64,000 nucleotides of DNA. Source: Yamagishiella unicocca. Lineage: Eukaryota > Chlorophyta > Chlorophyceae > Chlamydomonadales > Volvocaceae. The notes beneath the pieces are model-generated. The model saw only the letters and a list, made by a program, of their open reading frames with translations. It was not told the origin of the DNA and did no database searches. Below, in pieces: positions 34,501-46,800 of this stretch (within the stretch, counting starts at the first letter, position 1; each line of letters begins with the position of its first letter). The position numbers were made by a program, and so were the translations under genes. The stretch spans positions 1,302,001-1,366,000 of the forward strand of contig BDSL01000015.1 of assembly GCA_003116995.1 (NCBI GenBank), in the 5' to 3' direction.

Positions 34501-37500
34501 CACCTCCCCACGCGAACTGCACGCGTTGCATCACACCACCAAGTAGACGCCCAAGGCCACGGTGTTCCGTATCCCAAAGGGCTACACACGATAAGGTAAG
34601 AAGCGCCAGAAGGTAGTGGGGTATTACGGCTTTTTGTTTCGGCAAGGATGTTGCCCTAGTAGAGACGGCGCGTTCAACGTGATCAGCGCCGCGCCCGCCC
34701 CCAAGTGTCGCACCTTGACGCCCGGAGGCGGCGGGACGGAAGGCTGCTGCTGCAGCTGCGAGGGGCTGCGCGGCTGGTGCTGCGGCGGCGGGCGATGAGA
34801 CGACGCAGCGCCCTGACCCGCGGGATCGAAGGGCTGACGTGGCCGCGGCTTGGGTGCTGCGTCGCTTTGCTGCGGCTGGTGGTGGTGGCGATTGTGGCCA
34901 TTAGGGTCGCCGGGCGGGCTCCGGTGAGCCTCCTGCTGCGGCGCTGGATGCTGGGGCGGCTGCCCCGGGGGCTCAGGCTGCGTGTGTTGCTCCCCAGGCT
35001 GCTGCACCAGGCCTCCGCATGCCGTAGCACCGGCACTAGCACCGGCACCAGCGCCACCGACGCCAGGGCCTGCGCCAGGGCCAGCGGCAGCTGCGGCGAT
35101 CTGCGCCTCGTGCAGCTCGTGCTGGCGCACAAGGTGCTGCACTACCTCGACGTCGCTGGGTATCTTTACCCCAGCCGCCTGCAGCTGGCGGGTAGCGGCC
35201 TGGACCAAACGGCGGCGGGGGCGGCGCGGAAACACGCGTTCTTCGTCAGCGCGGGGGCGGCGGCGGCGGCCAATCGGAGGCTAGGTGAGGTGTGCATTAG
35301 CTCATCATGCCGAGCCGCAGGATTGGTGCAGCGTGGGACCTCCCTGGACCGTACCCGGGCCCCCTTTCTTTGTATCGCGCACAGGGCATGATGCGAGCCC
35401 ACGCGACCTAGCTCCTTGCTGAACCCCGGTTCGAAACTGGCGTGCGTGCCGACAAGGGCGGCACAAGCCGACATGCCTACACCTCCCTTGGAGATGTAGG
35501 CTCATTCCCTTTGGCTCGACACACGCGTTGGACAGCTGGCACGGCACCTCCGGGCACGGCGCCGCAAACAGGCAATCGGTGGACATGTCTCGGCGGCAAG
35601 GCAGCCACGGCGATAACTTAAAACATGTGAAAACACGTAACATCACGATTATGATGACGTCCTGGGCATGGGGGAAAGCAAAACGAGTTGCTCACCTCGA
35701 GACGGACGCCAAGGGCTTCGATCGGTTCACGAACGCCGAGGGGCAGCCGCCCCAAGTCCAGCTCGGCGCCATCATCGTCTAGCACCGCGTGAGAACCGCT
35801 GAGAAGCAAGATCTCGGCCTTGATGTCCACGTAGCTCCGCTGTACGGCACGGCGGTTTTGAGGGGAAACATTTAGTAAATAACAGGGTACGACAACTTGG
35901 GCGGGCTTAATTCTTGGGTACCGGGATACCGAGCGCGGTCCACAACAAACGACCTACGCCCGCCCCCCACGCGGAATGTCGTGGAACCGGTCTCAATGCC
36001 ACGCTCCCGCGGAAGAGTAATCGTGCCAGCTTCCAACGAACCAGGCATGAGGAAGAAGGTTCGCGTTGGATGCCGCGGCGGGGGGAGGGGCGAGGCGCAG
36101 AGTAAAGCATCGAGGACTCACAAGTCGTACAAGGCAGTGGGTTGATTGCCCCCCACATACCGGTAGCCCGACCTCCCCGCCCCTGATCTACCCCTACTCC
36201 ACCCCCACCGAGTACCGCACGACTCTTGCCCCCGGCCCCCGCAGGGGCCCGCAGCGGCAAAACGGTACCTGCAAGCATGAGACCTGCTGCGGCTGCTCTT
36301 GCTGCTGCTGGTGGTACGAGTCCCGCCGCGGGAGCTCCCCCGACGGCCACACATTCGCCGCCAGCAGTTGCTCGGCCCCCCCGCCCGGGCCGCTGTCAAC
36401 GCGGGGCCTCTTGGCGGGACTTGAGAAGTCCCGGCCGCTGCCGTGCCGCCCGCGCCCGCCCTTCCTCGCCGACGGGGTCGTCACGACGCCCTCCAACGCG
36501 TCATGCAGCGCCCGGAACGCCGCGGCAAAGCACGCCTCCTGCTCCTTCACCTGCTGCAAGTCGAGCCCCAGGGCGGCCATGTCTGACAGGACGGCGTCCC
36601 GGTTGTTGCTCAGATCCTCTACCTCCGCCAAGATCCGCTCCTTGCTCGCCTCCGTCGGCATCACGAAGCTGCCGGCCTCGAACATGCCGTCCAGGTCCCG
36701 CATCTTGCGCGACCGCCGCTCCTTGAGGTCCTCTGCGCGCGTGGCCAGTGCGTCGTGCTCCAGGCCCGTGATGCGAAGGGGCAGCAGGTCGGTTAGGCGG
36801 CGCAGAAGCCGCTTCTTCGCCGCGGTGACTCGGGGGTTGACCGGGAAGAGGTGGCAGTGGCCTCGCAGCTCCGTGACGCCCACCACGAAGTGCAGGTCGC
36901 TGCGGATCGCGGGCGGAGTGAGGGAGCGGGAGGCGGGGCACCAGCATTGCACGGGGGACGGGCGGCCGGTAAGCGGGGCTCTGGGGGATGGGGGGCTCTC
37001 CGCGGCGGCAATGCTCCGGCTCGTGCTCAATGGCTGTAGCTTACGTGCGACAGGGTTTCGGAGCCGAAAGGAGTGCGATGGCTGAAGAGGGGCTTGATGT
37101 CCGAAAGGGTCGGGGGGTACGTGGTCGCGCGCGGAGCGGAGCAGCAAAGCGATGCGGGCATGATGCTCCACGAGGGGCAGTGAGAGTCGCCCGCGCCGTG
37201 CGCGCGACCACGAAGCCACACCTTGTCACCTAGCAACCTTGTGGTGCGCGTGCCAGTGCTGTTACCGTGAATGTCTGCAGGCCGTCAAAGCACCCGTCGC
37301 CCCTGCTGCCCCCCCTCTGTCGCCCCTGCTGCCCCCCCTCTGTCGCCCCTGCTGCCCCCCCTCTGTCGCCCCTGCTGCCCCCCTCTGTCGCCCCTGCTGC
37401 CCCCCTCTGTCGCCCCTGCTGCCCCCCTCTGTCGCCCCTGCTGCCCCCCTCTGTCGCCCCTGCTGCCACCCCTCTGTCGCCCCTGCTGCCCCCCCGTCGC

Positions 37501-39144
37501 CCCTGCTGCCCCCCCTCTGTCGCCCCTGCTGCCACCCCTCTGTCGCGCCCTCCGTGCCCGCCCTGCTGCCCACTCACTCGTCCACCAGGGTGCGGTTCGG
37601 CCTCGTCGCGGCTTCCACCTGGTCCTCCGCCTCCACTGGCCACAAGTGCTCCAGGGGCACCCGCACCTCACAGCCGTCCATTTGCAGCAGCACCTTCTGT
37701 TGGGCGGCGGCGGAGGCGGTCACACCGGCAACTGCCGCGCTCACGCGACGGGAGTAAGACGCCCGCAAAGGGAGCGCAAGAGCCGAGTGGGACGGCCGTG
37801 CCGCCGAGGCCCGCGTTATAATGTGGCCCCTCCCTCGCTCCCTCTGCAATTATCGCCCCCTACAGCCGCCCCCCTTCAGCCTCTTCCAGCACCTAATCGC
37901 ACGCTGGTTCACACCCTTTCAACAACCATGCCTCCCGTCCTCTCCAACCCAAAAGCAACGTCGACACTTTCCTTTCACGGCCGCATCACTGGCTGTCCGT
38001 GGCTTAGGGGCCGTGCCGACCCAGGCGGCCTGGCGGCCCCAAACCCAAAAGCCGTGAGATCCGCCACCGATAGCCTGCTGTCCAAACGAGCCTGCTGTCC
38101 AAACGAGCCTGCTGTCCAAACGAGCCTGCTGCCTCCGGTAGCACCCACACAGCCCGGCGCTGCCGCGGAGTGTGCAACCCGTGGCATCCGCCACTCACCA
38201 GCTGCTCGCCTTCTCCGACACGTACGACGTCGTACACGGGGCACAGTACGAAGGCGTCCAGCGTGCGGTTAAAGACCTTGACCAGGAAGCCCCGGAAGAA
38301 GGCGCCAGGCCCGTGCCCCTGCGCGGGGCCGTGACCAACAACGCGGACATCCGTTGCTCGGAGCCGAGCACGCGGCGACAAGGTGCGCACGGGATGAAGA
38401 GGTGTATCGCGCTAACACGAGCAGGCAATCAGGCAGACCGACGCGCGTCTGCCACCGTATACAAAGGCAGGTGCATGCGCAGTGTGCACGCACGGCACCT
38501 ATGCAGAGAAACGGAGAGTGTGTGTATGTGTGTGTGTGTGAGGGGGGGGGGTACCCTCTTACGACGGCTTGCCCCCATCAACGGGCAGCCTCTCGCTGTT
38601 TTCGGCAGAGCAGTGCCGTGTCTCCCGGGCCACAGCGTCGTGTCGTGTGGTGAAACCACGGTCGATGCCGAGGTGCAGATAGTAGCATGCAGGCCAGCGG
38701 GTTAATTCGCATGCCATATGGGTCACAGCGGCAGGGCGCAAATGGCTGCTTGGCGCTTCCATCGCGATCGCACCAAGCACCCGTGTGATATGGTGTGATA
38801 TGCGGTTCTGCCCCCTCGCCTCGCCCCCATCCTAAATGGCAGGAAGCCGAGTCCCTGACCAGACCCCACGCCCATTCCCCAAGTGATCCCCGCGACATTG
38901 CGACGGAGGAGTTGCACTCCTCCTCCCGAGGCGCGTGTGCGCGCTCCAGGCGCATTAACGGCCCGATCGTACCGACCTCGGCGGTTGGCTCTCCGAACAA
39001 GAGGGACATTGCTTGCTCGACGTCCTCCTTCAAGGCACGATGTGAGAGCGTGCTGTAGAACCTTTGGAGGTCTTGCTGTGTGAGGAAAAGCTTCGATAGT
39101 TCCCCCAGTTGCCTGCCGTGCCGATTGTGTAATCCCGGGGCCAT
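28131..39144 (-). CDS. Large unrecognised protein with 63-bp-repeat domain and C-terminal polyQ
   Basis: Not recognised. Exons I can support on the minus strand: ~39144-38985 (starts MAPGLHNRHGRQLGEL), ~38330-38208 (FFRGFLVKVFNRTLDAFVL), ~37700-37570 (VLLQMDGCEVRVPLEHLWP), ~36903-36283 (helical, KERRSRKMRDLDGMF, then a basic Ser/Pro tail), ~36070-35900 (FFLMPGSLEAGTITLPRERG), ~35850-35700 (AEILLLSGSHAVLDDDGAEL), ~35235-34680 (Gln/Pro-rich), ~33804-33690 (FEYFILKYAHLIPEVGVL), 33116-32957 (HVNCGETCVSLKPGHLLEGH) and the terminal exon 32543-28131. The terminal exon carries ~35 copies of a 21-residue Pro/Gln repeat, a duplicated SPRKSWKQLLGHGRSPPP module, ~70 Gln and an Asp/His-rich end. The second and third exons together weakly resemble a Plus3- or Tudor-like beta fold; this is only a guess. 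Middle boundaries are not frame-proven, and it could be two genes. Confidence 0.5.
28321..28532 (-). repeat. Polyglutamine tract of mixed codons (9-bp unit CAGCAGCAA)
   Basis: About 210 bp of CAG CAG CAA units on the gene strand encode ~70 consecutive Gln near the C-terminus. The regular CAA interruption makes the DNA a 9-bp repeat rather than pure CAG. Confidence 0.95.
29653..31893 (-). repeat. 63-bp tandem repeat (~35 copies) encoding a 21-residue Pro/Gln unit
   Basis: On the gene strand each unit encodes SGLQPSIAAAMGQPPPPLQ plus PP, with variants (IPAAIG, PPHP, LPPP, LSGL). All units remain in frame. A block of about 15 units is itself duplicated: the variant pattern around 30005-30800 recurs at 30950-31745, a 945-bp offset. 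Confidence 0.95.
32650..32790. repeat. TG-rich simple repeat in intron before the terminal exon
   Basis: GGTTGTGT-type units fill the intron between exons 33116-32957 and 32543-28131 of the minus-strand gene. Confidence 0.8.
37295..37560. repeat. ~22-bp C-rich intronic minisatellite
   Basis: About 11 units of CCCCTGCTGCCCCCCTCTGT plus CG with length variation in the C run. It lies between candidate exons of the minus-strand gene, so it is read as intronic. Confidence 0.85.
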
Positions 39145-39882
39145 GACTGCGGCAAATCGTTGACGCGCTATGGTGTGGTATAGGCGCCAGCCCGGGAGTG
39201 GTCAAGGTCCTTGGGCCAATCGTTTTCCAACATACTTGCTGCTGCCTTAGGTGGCATTAGGACTATATGTAATTTACCTAATAACCTTTAGCAGCGTAAG
39301 GAGCAGAAATTTGCACTCGTGCTGCGCCGCTACGCGAGCACGTCAGCGTGGAGCCTCCGGCATCAGCTACCAGGGACCACACGCAACTCCAATCTACGCC
39401 TATTCGATATCCTAACTTCTGGATGAAAAAAATGAGTACCGATTCTACCGAGCTAGGGGGCAGTACGGACACGAACTGTACGTGAAACGACTGATGCACT
39501 TGGGCTCGTCAGAGGATGAGACGAGCCGCTGTGCCTCTCCGGCTCCGTTTGCAATTTGGCTAACATCTTATAATGCGCACACTGAAAGTTTGTCATGGTG
39601 GTCGTTCTGAAAGGAACGGATTATTCATACAAAAGATTGAAAAGGACAGATTATGCACGCAAAAAACAGAAAATATGACGTTTGGGACACGCGACCGCAA
39701 GGAGTTTGCCGACCCCTGATGCAGACTGTGACCTGCGAGTCACTCCTGTAGTACAGGGGCGGAATCATACGTACTGACACCATCATTCATATAGGCGGAC
39801 GCACACATCTGAGTGTAGCAATGTGCGTTTGTGACATATCGCAGTTTATGTTGCGTAGATAGAGACGATCATCCGTCGCACA
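39145..39882. other. Divergent intergenic/promoter region
   Basis: About 740 bp, lower in GC than its flanks, between the 5' end of the minus-strand gene and the start of the HMA gene (+). A 73-codon minus ORF (39278-39499) is present but unsupported. No clear TATA box was identified. Confidence 0.45.
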
Positions 39883-41307
39883 ATGTTTTCCGCCATTGCC
39901 AAGAAAGCGTCCAGAACTTTGGTGCAGCATGCACCAACAACGAGATCGATTGTTGTGAAGAAACCCCAAGCATACCGGGGACGTTTGCTGGTTGCGTTCT
40001 GCAGTGCGCCAGGTAAGGTTCCGCTTGGCTGAGGTGGTCGCTTAACCGTGTAGCAAGAGCTACACCCACAAGCAAATCCACACATCTAAGGGCAATGTTA
40101 TTGGCTACATGGCCACGGCGCAAAGGCGAATAGAACCAAGGGGGAACCCTGGGGCAGCACCAACACCCATGTGCAAATGCATGTACAGCTGCATTATGGG
40201 TTTGGGTGGGGGCCGTTTTGTCACTCACACATCACCACTGCGTGTCAACTACACATGGCCACTTTTACACAGGTGGTATGTGGGTAGCGGTGTGGCAGCG
40301 AACGGCGTCCAACATCACCTATTCTAGGGGCGTGTACATGTTTGGGCAACTTACTAGGTCTGTAATCAGAGTTTCGGGCTGTTGATTTGGGCCATTAGGA
40401 CCGTAGGTGCGGCTTCCACCTTCCAATTGGGCAAAATCTCGGCGGCGTGCTCACGGAACCTGCCGATTTCTCCATTTTCAGGCAGCACTGCGGAAGTCAA
40501 GATCGATATCGAGGGGATGATGTGCGATGGCTGCAGCTCACGTATCGAGACCGTACTGAAGGTGCCGGTATGCTGCAGGGGGCTCGCACACACAAATGTT
40601 TCCGTCCCCATGGGGCATTCTTCCAGACTGCTGGGGGCCCCCTGCATCCCACACGGCTACCCAGTTTTCAGCAGCGCGCAGTGCCAAGCAGCGCCGGGTG
40701 GTACCGTTTCGTAGGATCTGAAGCCAACTTATCCATCAGTTGTTGCAGCTTCCCTTGCCTTACTTTTAACGCCGCTGGTCCAAACGCTACTTGCAGGGCA
40801 TGGAATCAGTCAAGAGCGTCACCGTGTCACTGGAGGGCAAGGTCAGGAATGGAGGGGGGGCAATTTGTGCTGGGGTGCCTTTTTTATGATGGGGGGGGGC
40901 GAGGTTTGGCCGGAACACTACGCGTTCGGTCCTACACGTTGAACGCCAGTGGGATGGTTCTGACGCCCTAGGGAGCTGGGGCCAAAGAGGCCACCTCGGC
41001 GCCCCACACGGTGTTTGTGTCTTTTCAACGGCTTTATAATGACCGCGAGGGCAGTGATCGCGGTTCTGATGGTTGCGCCATCCTAACAGACTGGCCTTAA
41101 CCCTGCAATGCGGCTCCTGTTTTTTTACACCCAAACCGGCCACGCGCTGTGGCCCTTACGTGGCCGCTGTGTTGCTCCTGTGTTGTCCAGGTGGCGGTCG
41201 TACACCTCGCAAAGGACGCCGCTAACTCCGCAGAGGCAGTCGCAGCTGCGGCGGCTCTGGTCGACACAATCAATGGAATGGGCTTCGAGGCTAAACTGAG
41301 CCAATAA
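39883..41307 (+). CDS. HMA-domain metallochaperone-like protein with N-terminal targeting-like extension
   Basis: Four exons join in frame: 39883-40012, 40482-40561, 40797-40841 and 41191-41307, giving 123 residues. Residues 1 to ~43 (MFSAIAKKASRTLVQHAPTT, then Arg/Lys-rich, acid-free sequence) look like a mitochondrial or plastid transit peptide. Residues ~46-123 form one HMA domain: beta-strand AEVKIDIEG, metal-binding MMCDGCSSRIETVL (MxCxxC intact), GMESVKSVTVSLEGK, VAVVHLAKD and an INGMGFEAKL ending. The family (ATX1-like chaperones and HMA domains of Cu-ATPases) binds Cu(I) or related soft metals. The protein is too short to be an ATPase, so a chaperone or metal buffer inside an organelle is the likely role. 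It lies 2.5 kb upstream of the BRUTUS-type gene on the same strand. The specific metal is not shown by the sequence. Confidence 0.85.
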
Positions 41308-41602
41308 GAACATGAGCCACCAATCAATGAGCGTGTGGTGGAACTGCGCAGCGCAAGGTGGGCTGTTGGGTATGCCACTTACCGAGGTTCGGTGCCAGCA
41401 AGGATTACATAAGAGGCCGGGTAATGGCGTCGCTTCCCGTAGTGTAGTGCAGCTGTGCGAGCGGCATGGAGGTAAGACGCATGTCCGCCGGTATGCTGTG
41501 CGTGCAAATTTTCCTGGAACGTGTGGATTTTGCGGACTGTGAAACAGGTTGTTTGATGAAGCAAAGATGTGGGCGAATGAGCTGAAAGGTGGTAGCCTGG
41601 CG

Positions 41603-41607
41603 TGTAA
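41603..41607 (+). terminator. TGTAA polyadenylation signal, HMA gene
   Basis: TGTAA lies about 296 bp past the stop at 41307. Confidence 0.5.
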
Positions 41608-42787
41608 GTAAGTTGTTAGGACCCATGGGACATGCTTAGGTGTGGACACATGTTGACCTTTTGTCCCATTGGATGACGTGGCGTCAGGCGTCGTGTCCTA
41701 CCGACCAGCCTCTTGCACAACACAGGAGTGCTCTCATCCGAACCAGTGCAGACAAGGCTTTTATCAGCGCCGCCCTTTGCATTGGTTCTGACATGGCAAG
41801 CACCAGGGCAAGCACCGAACTGTAAGACAAGTTAGCACACGCATGGGGCGCGGTCGCCAGGATACTGAGGGCTATGCTGGTCACGTCACGCTCCACCATC
41901 TTTTTGCCACTGCATATGCCGTGCCGCGGGGTGCTCGGCCATATTCGAGTGGATCAGTGAGACAAAAGGCATGTGGGGGGACGTTGCGATCGGTTTGGTC
42001 CGCGCTGAAACAAGGTGTGGAAGGCAGTCTGGTCAGTAGATGCAGAAGAGCTTCAAGCTTCCGACATTGCAGCTGTGCCAATTGACACTCTCGTGCGTCA
42101 GCGGGTACCGGCAGCTTCCGGCATGGGCCCTTCCTCTTGTCCAAGGTTGGGGCCACTGTAACGTCTCCTTACTGTTAGCTTCTTGTCCATTCTGCTGTGG
42201 TCAGCCGCAAACACGCCCACAACTCAACCAGGTCGAACGCTTTCACGAGCGCCCGAGTGGTACTCGTGCGCATATCGTGCTGTACCAAAGTGGTGATCTC
42301 TCTACTGCCGTACACGTGCCAAGTTGGTTGGGGCGCGCCAAGGACCCTAGCCAGGTGCGTTATGTTTAGCAGTGTCTCCTGTAACTGCCTGCACCTCAGT
42401 CCCCCAAACTACACCGCCTCAGGCGGCCCCATCGCCTCTCGTGTCTCTCCCACCACCACATCCCACTCCCAGCATTTTTCTAGCCCCAGCCCCCTCCAGC
42501 CTTCCCTCTCTTGAGGCTCCTTGCCCTCCCTGGCTCCTGTTCCCTGTCTCCTGCCCCAAATGCCCCACTCTCGCACTACCCCCCCGCCCATCAGCTTGCC
42601 TACCCCCCACTCCACACCGCCATGCGGCTCTGCCTCCTGCCACCGGGAAGTGCCAGCGTGCCTAGCAGCTAATCGCCCAGGTCAGCGGACCCGTCCAGCG
42701 ATGCAAGTGCAAGCGTGCCGTGCAGCCAATCGCCCAGGTTAGCGGACCCGTCCAGCGATGCAAGTGCCAGCGTGCCGTGCAGCTGCC

Positions 42788-43080
42788 GTGTCTAGGACCA
42801 GGTGCTGGTGGGTCGGGTGTCTAGGACCAGGTGCTGGTAGGTCGGGTGTCTAGGACCAGGTGCTGGTGGGTCGGGTGTCTAGGACCAGGTGCTGGTGGGT
42901 CGGGTGTCTAATACCAGGTGCTGGTGGGTCGGGTGTCTAGGACCAGGTGCTGGTGGGTCGGGTGTCTAGGACCAGGTGCTGGTGGGTCGGGTGTCTAGGA
43001 CCAGGTGCTGGTGGGTCGGGTGTCCAGGACCAGGTGATGGTGGGTCGGGTGTCTAGGACCAGGTGATGGTGGGTCGGTTT
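42788..43080. repeat. 29-bp minisatellite, ~10 copies
   Basis: Units read TGTCTAGGACCAGGTGCTGG followed by TGGGTCGGG. Variants include GCTGGTAGG, TAATACC, TCCAGG and GTGATGG. It is intergenic. Confidence 0.95.
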
Positions 43081-43813
43081 GCTAGATTTTCATGCATACA
43101 TTTGGGGCCACAACCGCGTGCTTCGGCGCTCAGACTCGATGTCGCCGCCGCTCCCAACCTATCCCAACGGCATGCATCATGGCGGTGCGCTGGCTGCCTG
43201 TCGTTATAGTGATCAATGAGGTGGATACATGGCTTATGCCATGCGTTTCTTGGGTTTGAAGAGCCAAGGCGTAAGGGATCGTGACTATTTCTGTACCGGC
43301 GGTGCCCACGCTTTCTATCTTCCATCACTCGCTGTCAAATGCAAATCATGGTCTGTCATTTTACGAACAACTTCAAGAATTCGCGCGATATTTCGACATC
43401 GCCAAAGCAATGTCACTTAAAAAAATATGGTTTCAATTGCCAGTCGACGACCTTGCAAAGCATGGAGGCGTATCGTGTTAGGATGTAAATACTCCATAAA
43501 ATAAATGATTTTTTGTAGGCATCGCCAACGTAAGAAGCGCCCTCCACGGCGCGTGATTTTCATACGAATGCATGTGCAATGCCGCATCCCCCCATCCCTC
43601 CCACACACACACACCACATTGCCCTGCCGCCGAACACTCCGCACACACTACTATCTGACGACCCAAGACCTCCATCTGAAGGATCAGTAACAAGGAGTTT
43701 GTTAATGCCGGCGTCGACTTGCTCTGCGACGATAGTAATCGTCACGCACAACGCTTCCCATCATGCTACTTGGAGTCGCTCTACCCTAATCTGACTGGAT
43801 TGGTACTGCCGCT

Positions 43814-46800
43814 ATGGCTGGTGCGGCAGCGCAGCTCATGCCAGTGTCAGCCCTTACAGCCTCGCCAATTTGCGCTGGTGCGCAAAAGCGCTTTCCGCCA
43901 ATTAACTTCATCTATGGACATTTCCACAATTCCATTCGAGCGGAGCTTAGCCTCCTTGCGGACCGGGTGCGATCCCTTGAGGTGCCTGGCGAGGGCGTTG
44001 AAGTCATGCTCACTGATTTGCGCCAGCGTTACAAGTTTTTGGAGCAAGTCTATAAATACCATAGCACTGTGGAAGATGAGGTGCGTGCTGGTGATAGTAT
44101 ATGGGAAAGGTGCGGGCACCCTTAAGCTTTCCGCGCGCTTGTAGGTATTATACCCCGCACTTGACTCCAAGGTTCGGAATGTGACCTTAGCGTACAGTAT
44201 TGAGCACCAGGATGAGGTAAGTAATGAACCTTGTCAAGAGCTTACGAAAGCGGAGTCCTACAAGTTCCCCGTTGGTCTCTGTAGGAGATTCTGTTTGAGC
44301 AGCTGAGCCAGCTGCTTTCAACCGCACTTGAGGAGCCAGAAACCAAACGAAAAGGAACAGTCAGGTGGGACTATTGCACGCCTGTGCTGTGTGGGTGAGG
44401 ACCTGCCACGTGAATTGCTAACCGCCTCCGGTACCTTCAGGACGCTCATATGCAAGGTTGAGGAGATCCATACTACCCTCCGAAAGCATCTTGCCAAGGA
44501 GGAAGAGCAGCTGCTGCCGCTGTTGCTGCATCACTTCACGTATGCGGAGCAAGCAGAGCTCGTCGCCCAGTTCCTGTACAGCATTCCTTTGGAAACGGTG
44601 GAGCGTGTGCTGTCACAGCTGAAACCACGCATACCACGGGTACGTCTCCAAACTGCAAACGCAAGCTCCCATCGCCCCCAAGAAGTGCTTGGCCGCACCT
44701 CTCCCCGTCGCTCGCCCCCTCCGCCCCAAACCTTGCACTCACCGGCGGTATCTCTACCCCCATCAATCCCCCTCCGTACAATCCCGGCCCCTAACAAAAC
44801 AACCTCCATCTCCACGTGCACCAGGACGAGCAGGAGCAGCTGCTGATAGAAATCCGAAACGTCATCCCGGACAACCTGCTCTCGCAGCTCCTCATGACGT
44901 GGTTGCAACCCGCCGCCGACCTGCCCCTCGCCGACTCCTCGACCTGCGCGAGCGCGGAGCGATCCGCCGCCTTCGTGTGCTGTGGCAACCCCGCCGCGTG
45001 CATCCACGGCCCCCTCCCCCTAGCGCCCCTCACCGTCCCTGATTCCGCACCTCGCGCGGTCCGAGGTGCCCGGCGGCCGCTCCCCTGCAGCTCCAACAGC
45101 GACTCCCCCCCCTGCACCGGCTACTCACCGGGCAGCTCCGCCACGCTCGCCGTGGACGCCGGCCCGGATACGGCGGGCACATGCGCTCCCGACCCGGAAC
45201 CATTCGTGGAGACCAAGCCCGAGCCAGTCGGCGCCGCCGCCGCAAACGGCGCCGCCTCGGCTGGGACCGCCGTCGCTGCCAGCAGCAGCAGCGCCGGCCG
45301 CGCTCCGCTGCAGGACATCATCCATTTCCACCGCAGCATCTGCTCCTCCCTCGCCGACTTTGCCCGGGAGGCGCGCGCGCTGCAGCTGGGTCGCGACGTC
45401 ACCGCGGCGCACCTGTCTGCGCTGCTGGAGCGGCACCGCTTCCTGCGCTCCGTGTACGTGTTCCACTCCATCAGCGAGGAGGAGGTGCTGTTCCCGGAGG
45501 TGCAGCGGCTGGCGGCAAACGTGGGGGACGTGGCGGCGAGGCAGTGCGAGAAGGACCACCAGACGGAGCTGTCCAGCTTCGAGGACCTGGGGCGACGTCT
45601 GGCGGATGTGCGCGCGTTTGCGAGGAGGGGCCGCAAGGTGCGAGGAGGAAGAGGAGGAGGAAGAGGAGGAGGGAGAGGAGAGACGGGGAAGGGGAGTGCA
45701 TGGAGTGGAGTGGGGAATGGGATGAAGTGGGTTGGGATTTCGGTTTGCGGGGGTCGGGGCATGAAAGCGGAGTCTTATTGTCACGGTGCGGCCCACCCTG
45801 CTACCCACTCCACACCGCTACCCACTCCACACCGCGCAGGAGGTGGCCTCAATGCTTGAGAAGCTGTGCTGCAGCGCTGAGGCCGTGCACGGATCCATTG
45901 AGCACCACATGCAGCGCGAGGAGGCGGACGTGTTCCCGCTGCTGGAGGCGCACCTGTGCGAGGCGCAGCAGCGGGCGCTGGTGTATCGGACCATACGCGC
46001 CATGCCGCTGCGCCTGCTGGAGCGGGTTATGCCGTGGGTCGTGAGTGAGTGGGGGCCTTGCCGTGGGAGTGCGGGGGAGTGCGGGGGAGCGGGGCAGCGA
46101 TGTGGGTTACACGGGGAGTTGCACCGGGGGTGAGAGCAGGGGATGTGGGCCACAGGGGATGTGGGTTATACGGGGAGTTGCACCGGGGGTGAGAGCAGGG
46201 GATGTGGGTCACAGCGGATGTGGGTTACGCGGGGAGTTGCACCGGGGAGAAGCAGCGATGTGGGTTACACGGGGAGTTGCACCGGGGGCGGGTGCGGGAA
46301 CGGACACAGCTTGCCCGGCGAAGCCGCGCAGTGCCGTAACGCTGCTGGTGGGGAACAGGGGTGCGATGGTGTCCGTCGTCTTAAACGTGCCGATGAATCA
46401 CCTACGGCGAACAAGGGGCGCGTGAGCTGTGCGGAGGGAGAGCTCGGGTGGGTGGCTCAGCAACACGACGCGGCGTCAGGGATGGGCTCGTCGTCGTGCC
46501 CGACCTTGCGCGCTTCCGGCAGGGTAAGGCGCGGAAGCTGGTAGCCAGCCCCTCCGGCCTACTCGCCTCGATGCACCTACCGCCGAACTCCGCGCAGCGC
46601 TGCCTGGCGCAGGAAGTACGTGTCCCCAACGCGCTCCGCAACCCCCCATACCTTGCCCAACGTCCCCGCGCCCTCGTCAGGTCGCCTGGACAATACCGCC
46701 GCGGCCGCGTTGCTCTCCAACATCCGGCTGGGGGCCCCCAGCGGCGACCAGGCGCTGGTGGAGCTGCTGTCGCGGTGGGCGCGGCGGGGGCGGCGGGGCA

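Larger units (their letters stand above)
41308..43813. other. HMA 3'UTR and upstream region of the BRUTUS-type gene
   Basis: About 2.5 kb with no supported coding exon. It contains two ~60-bp units at 42655-42785 and a 29-bp minisatellite (42788-43080), then AT-richer DNA (43080-43530) leading to the next gene. Confidence 0.5.

Noticed and set aside
42788..43080. CRISPR-like array
   Set aside because: Units are directly tandem with no unique spacers, in a eukaryotic genome. It is a minisatellite.
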